Shown one piece after another: positions 8,401 to 16,035 of a stretch of 64,000 nt of DNA. Made by a program: the position numbers and the translations under genes. This DNA is from Asanoa ferruginea (lineage in GTDB: Bacteria > Actinomycetota > Actinomycetes > Mycobacteriales > Micromonosporaceae). The stretch's first letter is position 1. Each line of letters begins with the position of its first letter. Where the stretch lies: positions 7,440,001 to 7,504,000 of the forward strand of contig NZ_QUMQ01000001.1 in the NCBI RefSeq assembly GCF_003387075.1, written 5' to 3'. A model generated the notes under the pieces. The model worked only from the letters and a program-made list of their open reading frames with translations, made no database searches and had not been told where the DNA came from.

Positions 8401-9183
8401 TCAACGGTTGATGAGCTCGGTTGTCAGGACCGGCAATAGATGTCTGACCCTGGTGTGGATCTCGCTCGCAGTATGGGCAAACGTGCGTCGCGTTGCCTTG
8501 TCGTCACCGGCCGAGGCCGGGTCCGGAATGCTCCAATGGATCCAGCGGCGATAGTTGGCAAAGTCGACGCAGGCCTCACGCGCCTTGTCGCACAAGGTGA
8601 CCACGACGTCGAACTGCCGTCCGGCGAGGCTGTCCAGGTGACGCGGCCGCCAACCGCCGATGTCGATGTCGAACTGCTCGCGGAGCACGCTGACCGCGTG
8701 CTCGTGCATCCGTGGCTTCGGGCGACTACCGGCGCTGATCACCTCTACCTGTCCGCGCGTTGCCTGGCGCAGCAATGCCTCGGCGATCGGTGATCGGGCG
8801 CTGTTGCCAGTGCAGACAAACAGCACCGCGACCGACGACAGGTAGGTGACGTCGACATCAGCGGCCGGACGCGGACGCAGCGCCGGGTGTAGGGAGCTAC
8901 CGCTGGTCGCCAGTTCCTCGGCACACCGATCGAGGTCGAGGTGGTAGTAGCTGTCCCTGCCGTCGAGGCTGCTGCGGGACGCAGCGACCAGTCCTCCCTC
9001 TCGCAGCAGACGTAGATGGTAGGAAACCAGGCTCTGCGGCTGCTCGACCAGATCGACGAGCTCACGAACCCTCAGGTCGCTCGTTGCGAGCGCCGACAGC
9101 AACCGCCACCGCACTGGGTGCACGGCCAAGCGAAGAAACGCAGGCGCCGCGGGGGTCGATGGTCGCACAGCGCGAGAATACAT
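8401..9183 (-). CDS. ArsR-type regulator fused to arsenate reductase/LMW phosphatase domain
   Basis: The N-terminal ~95 residues are an ArsR winged helix (HPVRWRLLSALATSDLRVREL, QSLVSYHLRLLREGGLV). The C-terminal ~140 residues are a low-molecular-weight phosphatase/arsenate reductase domain: the P-loop VCTGNSARS at about residue 124 has the CX5R catalytic loop, and the late WSIPDPAS supplies the general-acid Asp. Cys residues later in the domain (TLCDKAREACVDF) fit a thiol-coupled arsenate reductase. The ATG at 9183 is preferred over the longer start at 9258; a GTG at 9168 is also possible, because a probable operator overlaps 9182-9197. Sensor and detoxifying enzyme on one chain is a known but uncommon fusion. 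Confidence 0.85.
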   Translation of the reverse strand: MYSRAVRPSTPAAPAFLRLAVHPVRWRLLSALATSDLRVRELVDLVEQPQSLVSYHLRLLREGGLVAASRSSLDGRDSYYHLDLDRCAEELATSGSSLHPALRPRPAADVDVTYLSSVAVLFVCTGNSARSPIAEALLRQATRGQVEVISAGSRPKPRMHEHAVSVLREQFDIDIGGWRPRHLDSLAGRQFDVVVTLCDKAREACVDFANYRRWIHWSIPDPASAGDDKATRRTFAHTASEIHTRVRHLLPVLTTELINR

Positions 9184-9197
9184 CAAACCCGCTTGAT
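9182..9197. promoter_or_regulatory. ATCAA-N6-TTGAT inverted repeat, probable ArsR operator
   Basis: ATCAA (9182-9186) and TTGAT (9193-9197) flank a 6-base spacer. ArsR/SmtB operators have the same ATCAA-N6-TTGAT form. The repeat overlaps the likely start of the ArsR-arsenate reductase fusion, which fits negative autoregulation of this operon. Confidence 0.6.
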
Positions 9198-9259
9198 AGA
9201 TCCGCCAACCCGGCCGAGCCGATGTCACGACGGCTCCGCAGACGGCAGTTGACGACAAC

Positions 9260-9301
9260 AGGCTGCCGATGAAGCGTCGGGGGGCGCTCCATCGGCAGCC
9301 T
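9260..9301 (-). terminator. 12-bp hairpin, probable terminator of the haloperoxidase-like gene
   Basis: AGGCTGCCGATG (9260-9271) pairs perfectly with CATCGGCAGCCT (9290-9301) around an 18-base loop. It lies 20 bases past the stop of the minus-strand haloperoxidase-like gene. No U-tract is visible, as is common in high-GC actinomycetes. Confidence 0.65.
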
Positions 9302-9320
9302 GGGTGTGCTGCGGAGGCGG

Positions 9321-10808
9321 TCAGCCTCCGTTCAGCTTGCGCTGGACGAACTCGTACGCGAGGTCGCCAACCTCGGTGGCGTAGTCTCTGGCCGCATCGA
9401 CGGAGGCCGGGAAGTTCTCGCCACCCCAGATCCGGCTCTGGCCGCAGTCGTCGGCCCAGGCGCTCAAGCTGCTCCAGTGCAGGGTCAGGTCGTTGGCTGG
9501 CGTGATCCCGGGTTCGACCAGCGAGGAGCCCTTGAGCGCGGGAGAGAAGATCTCCAGCGAGTCCGTGTCGATAAAGCGGCGCGCCTGCTGTGCGTACGAG
9601 AAGCAGAGCGCGGCATGTGCCGACGGATACTCAGGAGATCCGATAGACAGTGAGCTCAGGTAACCCTGCCATTCGGCGCCTGTGATGTCGTTGACGGTGC
9701 CCTTTCCCGGGCCGCCCCACGCCGTTACCTTCTTCTCTCCGTAGAGATGGCGGATGGCACTGAACGGCCGCACCGAGTCGTACTTGCGCTTGTAGTACCA
9801 GGAAGCGATGGTCACGTCGATGCCGGTGACCGCCCCGGTCACGACATAGTGGATGCTGTCCTCGGTGTTGAGATTGCCGCCCACGACGATTCGACCGGCG
9901 ACGGCCCCGTATGGCCGAACCAGGTCGTCGAACAGCTCCGCGCTCATCTTCTTGCGGTCGTCCAGGCCCGCAGACGCCTCGAGCACCTCGTCGGCCTGGG
10001 TCCGGTAGGCCCTGCGGTTGTGTGCGTAGTCGCTGGCGGTCGGCCGGGCCACGCGCAGCTGCTCGGGGCTCTTGTATGAGAACGGCTTCATCCGGCCGAA
10101 CTGCGGCGTCGCGAACTCCTGGGCGGTGAAGACCTCGCGTTTCTCCACAATGTTCGGTTGCCAGCGGGACGGATCGCGCAACAGTTGTGGCGTGTTCACC
10201 GGCCGGTATCCGGTGTAGTCGGCGTACGGCTGCTGGTTGTACTTGCGGCCGCCCTCGTCGCCGTACCGGTTGCTGCCGTCGTGTTTCCGCGCCGCGATGG
10301 CGTTCCTGGCCGCGAGAATTCCGATGCCACTGGGAGTGGCTGGATCAGCCGCCGTGTTGTTGGGATCGAGACCGGCTGTGGTCATCATTTCCAGCCACGT
10401 CGCCTTGTATTGGGGAAAGACGATGTTCAACGACGTGAACGCGGAATAGATGACCGCGATGTTCTTATTTCGCGTCGTACGTTCCTCCACGGGGCGGCGG
10501 CCGAGGTTGGAGAAGATGCCGACGGCGGTCGGGTGGTAAGGCGACAGCGCATCGAACCATGGCATTTCGACGAGCAGCGCGCTGTCCCCGCCATACATCA
10601 TGGGACGACCGAAATGTTCGTCGCGGGCCACGGTGTCAAACCGCGGGTAGATGAGTCCGATCAGGGCGTTCCCGTTGTCAAGGTCGAACGTCGGCGCCGC
10701 TGGTGCCGCCTTGACGGCACCCGACAGCGACGCCAGCAGGGCCGCGGTCACCGCAACGGCCGCCGCGGCGCGCAGGCGGCGGCGACCCATCCGCCCCAGA
10801 ATCGTCAT
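9321..10808 (-). CDS. Secreted vanadium-dependent haloperoxidase-like protein (copy 1), axial His replaced
   Basis: This 495-residue protein has a signal peptide-like N-terminus (RRRLRAAAAVAVTAALLASL... ending AAPAAP). The C-terminal half belongs to the PAP2/vanadium haloperoxidase superfamily: KRKYDSVRP at about residues 341-349 (vanadate-binding K-x6-RP), EYPSAHA at about 396 (place of PSGH) and SRIWGGEN at about 460 (place of SRxxxGxH). The His that coordinates vanadate in active enzymes is Asn here. So it may use a different cofactor geometry or be a non-halogenating catalyst, as for homologues that rearrange or cyclise meroterpenoids. A paralogue lies at 29258-30814. The gene is divergent from a secreted protein, with an ACTACTCG site between them. 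Confidence 0.75.
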   Translation of the reverse strand: MTILGRMGRRRLRAAAAVAVTAALLASLSGAVKAAPAAPTFDLDNGNALIGLIYPRFDTVARDEHFGRPMMYGGDSALLVEMPWFDALSPYHPTAVGIFSNLGRRPVEERTTRNKNIAVIYSAFTSLNIVFPQYKATWLEMMTTAGLDPNNTAADPATPSGIGILAARNAIAARKHDGSNRYGDEGGRKYNQQPYADYTGYRPVNTPQLLRDPSRWQPNIVEKREVFTAQEFATPQFGRMKPFSYKSPEQLRVARPTASDYAHNRRAYRTQADEVLEASAGLDDRKKMSAELFDDLVRPYGAVAGRIVVGGNLNTEDSIHYVVTGAVTGIDVTIASWYYKRKYDSVRPFSAIRHLYGEKKVTAWGGPGKGTVNDITGAEWQGYLSSLSIGSPEYPSAHAALCFSYAQQARRFIDTDSLEIFSPALKGSSLVEPGITPANDLTLHWSSLSAWADDCGQSRIWGGENFPASVDAARDYATEVGDLAYEFVQRKLNGG

Positions 10809-10931
10809 CGGACGTTCTCCTTTCGATCAGCCAGCCGCAATGCGCACACGATGCATCGCGAGCGATTTCGCGGATGAGAAGCAGGATTGGCGGATTGCAA
10901 GGAGATTAGCCGTCGCGGATTCCCGAGGTCC

Positions 10932-10961
10932 ACTACTTGATCGAGTAGTCGATACTACTCA
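10932..10961. promoter_or_regulatory. Cluster-wide ACTACTCG repeat, site A (three half-sites)
   Basis: ACTACTTG (10932-10939), CGAGTAGT (10942-10949) and ACTACTCA (10954-10961) form alternating inverted half-sites in the divergent promoter region of the haloperoxidase-like and secreted-protein genes. The same half-site recurs in other intergenic regions of the window (21035, 29158, 53347, 60702). The binding protein is unknown. Confidence 0.55.
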
Positions 10962-11030
10962 CGGCGGTATTGCCGCAGCACACGCGCGCCGCGAGGATGG
11001 ATCAAACAAATCTAATATATGGAGGTAAAT

Positions 11031-11930
11031 ATGCGGACGGCAATCCGGGCCGCTGCCGCCATCCTGGTGGCGCTCACCGCGGGCGCCCTCGTCGCACCAT
11101 CCGCCCAGGCCGCGACAGCACGCAGCGGCCAGGCGCAGTGTGGCCTGGTCGACGTCGTCGACGGCACCGACGACTTCACCTCGCCCGCTTCGGTCGCCTC
11201 GGGGGTACGCACGTTCCAGGTCACTACCGCCGACCCGAGTGGCATAGTACTGGGGCTCTTCCGGCTCGACGACGGTGTCGCCATCAACGATTTCCTCACG
11301 TTGCTCCGAGTCGCCTTCGCCGGGCAGGGCGACCAGCGCGTCGAGGCCGGCAGACAGGTCCAGGCCCAGTCCACATTGCTCGGCGGCGTCTCCGCGGTGA
11401 CGGGCCGGCCGGCTACCTTCACCCAGACCCTGGTCCCTGGCACGTACTATTTGATCAACTATCGGGACATCCTGGCCAACCCGAACGGGGCTGTCGGCGT
11501 GCACCCGCTGACAGCGACCAATCAGTGGGTCGCCTGCTCGCCGCCGATCCCCCGCGCGACCGTCCAGATGATCGACACGGCCGACGGGCCGCGCTACCTG
11601 GCACCCACCAGCCTGCGCCAGGGAGCACCGATTCTCGTCGTCAACCTCTCAGGTCGGATCCAGGAGGCGGTGATCCGCCCGGTCGGGCCGAACGTGACCG
11701 CCACGGACATCGAGCTGTTCTTCCAGGCGGTGGACAACGGGCAGCCGCCGCCGAGCATTCCGTTCGTCGGGCTCCTCCCACAGGGAATGCCCGTCATCCA
11801 CTCGCCGCTCGCGGCGATCATCCAACCGAACCTGGCCCCCGGGCGCTACGCCATGCTCTCGTTCCTGCTGGATGACGAGGGCGTGCGGTACGCCGCAAGC
11901 GGCACGGTCGTCGTGTTCGACGTCATCTGA
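11031..11930 (+). CDS. Secreted hypothetical protein
   Basis: A 299-residue protein starting at the ATG at 11031, which has GGAGG just upstream (the in-frame ATG at 11019 precedes that site). A classic Sec signal peptide ends near residue 28 (VAPSAQAATA). The rest is soluble and beta-rich: FQVTTADPSGIVLGLFRLDD, PATFTQTLVPGTYYLINY and RYAMLSFLLDDEGVRYA suggest two similar halves of a sandwich-like fold. I do not recognise the family. It is divergent from the haloperoxidase-like gene and shares its control region, so it may act outside the cell with that protein. A strong hairpin terminates it. Confidence 0.7.
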   Translation: MRTAIRAAAAILVALTAGALVAPSAQAATARSGQAQCGLVDVVDGTDDFTSPASVASGVRTFQVTTADPSGIVLGLFRLDDGVAINDFLTLLRVAFAGQGDQRVEAGRQVQAQSTLLGGVSAVTGRPATFTQTLVPGTYYLINYRDILANPNGAVGVHPLTATNQWVACSPPIPRATVQMIDTADGPRYLAPTSLRQGAPILVVNLSGRIQEAVIRPVGPNVTATDIELFFQAVDNGQPPPSIPFVGLLPQGMPVIHSPLAAIIQPNLAPGRYAMLSFLLDDEGVRYAASGTVVVFDVI

Positions 11931-11938
11931 CCTGACTT

Positions 11939-11977
11939 AGCGGCGGGCTGTACGACACCCTTGTACAGCCCGCCGCT
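11939..11977. terminator. 15-bp perfect hairpin between convergent genes
   Basis: AGCGGCGGGCTGTAC (11939-11953) and GTACAGCCCGCCGCT (11963-11977) form a perfect stem with a 9-base loop. It lies 8 bases past the stop of the secreted-protein gene and 6 bases from the stop of the convergent MMPL gene, so it probably terminates both. Confidence 0.85.
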
Positions 11978-11983
11978 TCGCGT

Positions 11984-14203
11984 TCAGCGCGCTGACACGG
12001 TCTCGACGGCCGGGACACCGCTCCGGTCCGTCTCGCGCAGGCCGAACCTATGGTGCAGGCGGCGTAGCGGAGCCGGCGCCCACCAGGTCGCTCGGCCGCC
12101 GAGGCGCATCAGGGCGGGCAGCAGGGCACCGCGGATGAGGGTCGCGTCGATCAGGACCGCCAGCGGCAGCCCGATCCCATACGCCTTCACGTAGGTGATG
12201 CCGGAGACCGTGAAGCCGAGAAACACGATCGAGATGACGACGGCGGCGGCGGTCACCATCCGTCCGATGCGTTCGAGCCCCACCGCCACCGCGGTCGTGC
12301 CGGAACCCGTCCGCTCGTACTCCTCGCGGATGCGCGCGAGCATGAACACCTGGTAGTCCATCGCCAGCCCGTACGAGAGGGCGAACAGCATCACGGGGAT
12401 CGTGGACGCGATGGTGCCGGTGACGGTGAAGCCGCCGAACAGGCCGGAGAGGTGACCGTCCTGAAAGATCCACACCAGGGCGCCGAAGGTGGCGGTCAGG
12501 CTCAGCGCGCTCAACAGCAGGGCGAGGAACGGCAGCAGGACGCTGCCGGTCAACAGGAACAGCAATACCACCATGGTGACGGCAACGAGCAGCAGGACGT
12601 AGGGAAGCCGTTCGACAAGCACGTCGGTGGTGTCCACACTGACCGCCGCGGCCCCGCCCACCAGCACGGGAAACGGTGCGGGGGCGGCCCGCACGTCCTC
12701 GACGAGGTGCAGTGCGTCGTCGGCCTCGGCCGTGGACGGCACCACGGAAAGGTAGACGCCGTCGCCGATCGCGAACCGCTGGTGTGTCGGCCCGGTCGGC
12801 GCGGCCATCGAACCGGCGACGTAGCTACCGGTGACCGTGTCCACCCGCCCGACGTTGGGCAGCTGGGACAGTCGCATGGCGTACGCGCCGACTTCTGCCG
12901 ATCCGGCGTCGGCCCGGATAGCCACGACCTGGAGGGTGTTCAGTTCGGCGCCGTCGAAGTTCTGCCGGATGAGGGCGGTCACCTGCCGCGCTTGCGAGGA
13001 CTCCGGCATTGAGCGCTCGTCCGGCATGCCGAGCCGGATGCCGAGGAACGGCGCGCCGAGCAGCAGCAGGAACGCGACGACCAGGACCGCGACCGGCACC
13101 GGACGGCGCATGACGAACGTCGCGAGGCGATGCCAGAACCCGGAGTCGGCGGTCTCGGAGGCCGCCACTGGTCGACGCCGGCGCAGCACCCGTCCGCGGT
13201 CGATCCGCGTGCCCAGCACCGCGAGCAGAGCGGGTAGCACGGTGACCGAGCCGAGCGCGGCGAAGACGGCAGTGATCATCGCGCCATACCCCATGCTGCG
13301 CACGGCAGGCAGCGGAATCAACACCAGTCCGGACAGGACGAGCACGATGGTGACGGCCGAGAACACCACGGTGCGACCGGCTGTGGCCATCGTCCGATGG
13401 ATCGCGGCCTGGATGTCCCGACCGTTCGCCAGCTCCTCCCGATATCTGTTGATCATCAGCAGGCCGTAGTCGATCGACAGACCCAGCCCGAGCAACGTCA
13501 CGACGCTGACCGCGAAGACCGACAGGTCGGTCGCCGAAGCGACCACCCACAGCACTCCCAGGCCGACCAGCATCGTCACGAAGGCCACCGACAGCGGCAC
13601 GAGGGCGGCGATGATCGCGCCGAAGACGAACACCAACACGATCATGGTGAGCGGGAACGCGATCGCCTCGCCCTTGGCGCCGTCGGACTGGCTCAGCTCC
13701 GTCGTCTCCTTCCAGAACATCGCCGAACCCCCGACGCGCACGTCCAGACCGTCGCGGGCCCCTTCGTACCGCGGCACGAGATCGGCCAGCACCTTGTTGA
13801 TGGTCGTCTCGTCGCCACGGACGGTTGCACCGACGAGCGCCTTCGTGCCGTCGTGGCTGCGCAGTTGGGGTGGCATGCCGGCGGTCCAGTAAGAGGTCAC
13901 GTTGACGACGTCCGGCTCGTCGGTGAGCCGTTGACTGAGCGCGGCAGCCGCCCGCGACGCGGCGGGGTCGTCCACCCCCTGCGGCGCGCTGACGACCAAC
14001 GTCAGATTGGGTGTCCCCTGTCCCCCTGCATCCAGCACCGCCGCGGCCCTTCCGGATTCAGCGTCCGGGTCCGCCAGACCTCCGGCGGTCAACTTGTCGA
14101 ACAGCGTCACGCTGGCCGTGCCGCCGGCCAAGGCCAGCAGGACGGCCACGACGAGAACCGTCCGGCTCCGCCGCAGCAACAGCCGCGACAGCTTTTCCAG
14201 CAT
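11984..14203 (-). CDS. MMPL family (RND-type) transporter 1
   Basis: This protein of about 739 residues has the MMPL layout of two six-helix repeats, each led by one helix and a large extracytoplasmic loop. LGLGLSIDYGLLMINRYREEL marks the first repeat and ALSYGLAMDYQVFMLARIREEY the second; the Asp-Tyr pairs are the proton-relay positions of MMPL exporters. Such proteins export lipids or lipophilic natural products and often give self-resistance. The ATG at 14203 follows GAGGGAG, with a GTG at 14212 as alternative. It is divergent from the ECF sigma gene and shares its promoter region. A second exporter of the same family lies at 58443-60614. Confidence 0.88.
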   Translation of the reverse strand: MLEKLSRLLLRRSRTVLVVAVLLALAGGTASVTLFDKLTAGGLADPDAESGRAAAVLDAGGQGTPNLTLVVSAPQGVDDPAASRAAAALSQRLTDEPDVVNVTSYWTAGMPPQLRSHDGTKALVGATVRGDETTINKVLADLVPRYEGARDGLDVRVGGSAMFWKETTELSQSDGAKGEAIAFPLTMIVLVFVFGAIIAALVPLSVAFVTMLVGLGVLWVVASATDLSVFAVSVVTLLGLGLSIDYGLLMINRYREELANGRDIQAAIHRTMATAGRTVVFSAVTIVLVLSGLVLIPLPAVRSMGYGAMITAVFAALGSVTVLPALLAVLGTRIDRGRVLRRRRPVAASETADSGFWHRLATFVMRRPVPVAVLVVAFLLLLGAPFLGIRLGMPDERSMPESSQARQVTALIRQNFDGAELNTLQVVAIRADAGSAEVGAYAMRLSQLPNVGRVDTVTGSYVAGSMAAPTGPTHQRFAIGDGVYLSVVPSTAEADDALHLVEDVRAAPAPFPVLVGGAAAVSVDTTDVLVERLPYVLLLVAVTMVVLLFLLTGSVLLPFLALLLSALSLTATFGALVWIFQDGHLSGLFGGFTVTGTIASTIPVMLFALSYGLAMDYQVFMLARIREEYERTGSGTTAVAVGLERIGRMVTAAAVVISIVFLGFTVSGITYVKAYGIGLPLAVLIDATLIRGALLPALMRLGGRATWWAPAPLRRLHHRFGLRETDRSGVPAVETVSAR

Positions 14204-14264
14204 GATCTTCACTCCCTCAGGGTCGCTTTTGTCTCGACGTGCCTACGATGTGGTGGATCACCGA

Positions 14265-14304
14265 GGTGTGACATCCGCCCACGAATTGCCCGCCACGTCA
14301 CACC
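14265..14304. promoter_or_regulatory. 8-bp inverted repeat in the MMPL1/sigma-factor divergent promoter
   Basis: GGTGTGAC (14265-14272) and GTCACACC (14297-14304) form perfect arms 24 bases apart, ending about 20 bases before the sigma-factor start. This could be an operator for a dimeric regulator or a leader hairpin. No partner was identified. Confidence 0.35.
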
Positions 14305-14323
14305 ACGAGACCGGGGAGTGGCC

Positions 14324-15310
14324 ATGCGCGACGGTGCGACGGACTCCGTCGACGAGGCGACGGAGCTTTACCTCGACGAGCGCGACCTGCTCTTCTCCCT
14401 CGCCTACAACCTGCTCGGCAACGTGGCCGACAGCGAGGACGTCCTCCAGGACACCTGGCTCTCCTGGGTATCCGCGCAGCGAGCGGAGATCGCGAATCCT
14501 CGCGGATACCTCGTCCGGATCGCCGTGAACGCGGCCCTGGCTCGGCTGCGGGACGCCAAGCGATCCCGAGAGCGTTACGTCGGCCCGTGGTTGCCGGAAC
14601 CGGTTGTGACCGATCCGGACGCCGTCGATTCCGCGGTCCGGGGTGAGTCGCTGTCGTTGGCCGTGATGGTGATTCTGGAAACGCTGACCCCACTGGAGCG
14701 GGCCGTATTCGTCCTGCACGAGGCCTTCGGATACCAGCACACGGAGATCGCCGCGCTGCTCGGACGGACGCCGGTGGCGGTCCGTCAGCTTGCGCACCGG
14801 GCGCGTCAGCACGTGCGGTCCGGCCGGCCGCGTCAGCCGGCCCGTCCACAGGTGGTCCGGGCCGCCACCCAGCGTTTCCTCGACGCCGCCCTCGGCGCCG
14901 ACGTCGACACGCTCCTGGAGGTGCTCTCTCCCGGAGTGCGCCTGTGGAGCGACGGCGGCGGCCGCCGACCCGCCGCGCTGCGAGTCATCGAGGGACGGGC
15001 GAAGGTGCTGCGGCTGGTCACCCGCAACCTGTCCGCTCTGCCCGCGTTGACGGTCCGGCCCGTCCACGTGAACGGGGAACCGGCGGCGCTGCTGTTCGCC
15101 GGCGCCACCCTGTACGCGGTAGTCGTAGTCGAGCTCCGCGAGGACAGTGACCAGGTGAGCGGGATCTACACGATCCTCAACCCGGACAAGCTGGCCGGAG
15201 TCGACCGGAGCGGGCAGGTCGATCAAGCGGCCATCGCCCGCTCCCGGCCCGGCTCCGGCAGTTCGGCCGGCGGGAACACCCGAGGACGGTTGAGCCTCCA
15301 CGGTGACTGA
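14324..15310 (+). CDS. ECF RNA polymerase sigma factor, SigJ-like with C-terminal SnoaL-like domain
   Basis: A protein of about 328 residues. Region 2 is visible as LLFSLAYNLLGNVADSEDVLQDTWLSW, and region 4 as LTPLERAVFVLHEAFGYQHTEIAALLGRTPVAVRQLAHRAR. The 150-residue C-terminal extension (RFLDAALGADVDTLLEVLSPGVRLWSDGGG) has the NTF2/SnoaL-like pattern of the ECF41/SigJ group, where it replaces a separate anti-sigma factor. The ATG at 14324 follows GGGGAG. The gene is divergent from MMPL1, and its last 88 bases overlap the end of the terpene cyclase gene on the other strand. ECF41 factors usually control a neighbouring gene; MMPL1 is the obvious candidate. Confidence 0.85.
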   Translation: MRDGATDSVDEATELYLDERDLLFSLAYNLLGNVADSEDVLQDTWLSWVSAQRAEIANPRGYLVRIAVNAALARLRDAKRSRERYVGPWLPEPVVTDPDAVDSAVRGESLSLAVMVILETLTPLERAVFVLHEAFGYQHTEIAALLGRTPVAVRQLAHRARQHVRSGRPRQPARPQVVRAATQRFLDAALGADVDTLLEVLSPGVRLWSDGGGRRPAALRVIEGRAKVLRLVTRNLSALPALTVRPVHVNGEPAALLFAGATLYAVVVVELREDSDQVSGIYTILNPDKLAGVDRSGQVDQAAIARSRPGSGSSAGGNTRGRLSLHGD

Positions 15311-15993
15311 CCTTCGGCGCGGATCTGCCGGTAGATCATGCGGATGTAGATGACGTCGAGGACGAAGATGATGACGAACCACGACAGTACGAGGTGGCGG
15401 CCAGGGAAGATGATCAACGTATTGAGTCCCGCGAGCAGCGAACCCATCATCTTGCAGATGCCGACGTAGAGCGACTGTCCCGCGGACGACCGCCGTTTGA
15501 TCAGCGTCACGATGAATGCGGCACTGATACCGACGTTCAGCAGGCAGCCGCTATACATGCCGAGGATGTCCCGGAACTCCCGCGCCGACAAGAACAGCTC
15601 GATCGCCGCGAGCAGGACCAGCGCCCAGAAGAGCTGTTTGAACAGCTTGCGAGGCAACGACGGGAAGTCCTTGTGTCCCCAGAGCATGATCTGGATGACG
15701 ATCACCATGTCGATGAAGACCCACGCGAAGTTGGCGGGGCGCTGCGCGGGTTCCTGGTCGATGACGATCGAGTGGACAAACTCCCAGGCAAAGTTGATCG
15801 CCACGACGACGACCGGGATGCCCACGAACTTGTCCACGAACGCACGTTGGATCGCCAGGCCGTAGGCCAGTGCCCAGAAGGTCCCCAGACCGACCACGAT
15901 GGTCCAGAACCAGAGGTTACGGAAATCCCGTGGTTCCGACACGGCGGACGCCACGTCGGGCAGATCGAAGATCGCGGGTGGGAGCCAGTCCAT
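15223..15993 (-). CDS. Pyr4/DmtA1-type integral membrane terpene cyclase
   Basis: A 256-residue protein with about seven membrane segments. Two acidic residues sit where the essential Glu and Asp of fungal Pyr4 lie: Glu71 in NFAWEFVHS and Asp213 in FVLDVIYIRM; Asp95 is in a third segment. Pyr4-family enzymes protonate an epoxide or alkene of a prenylated aromatic at the membrane and start cyclisation; the bacterial DmtA1 does this for drimentines. The gene is last in an operon with an adenylating ligase, a UbiA prenyltransferase and a prenyl diphosphate synthase, a context that supports cyclisation of a farnesyl or geranyl chain. The family call rests on topology, length and the acidic residues. 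Confidence 0.75.
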   Translation of the reverse strand: MDWLPPAIFDLPDVASAVSEPRDFRNLWFWTIVVGLGTFWALAYGLAIQRAFVDKFVGIPVVVVAINFAWEFVHSIVIDQEPAQRPANFAWVFIDMVIVIQIMLWGHKDFPSLPRKLFKQLFWALVLLAAIELFLSAREFRDILGMYSGCLLNVGISAAFIVTLIKRRSSAGQSLYVGICKMMGSLLAGLNTLIIFPGRHLVLSWFVIIFVLDVIYIRMIYRQIRAEGQSPWRLNRPRVFPPAELPEPGRERAMAA

Positions 15994-16035
15994 CGCTGTC
16001 CTGCTTTCTTCAGATGACGGTGGTTATGGAGCCGG

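Noticed and set aside
13397-14323. In-frame N-terminal extension of the sigma factor
   Set aside because: It lies antisense to MMPL1 and has no homology; the ATG at 14324 with GGGGAG starts the sigma domain.
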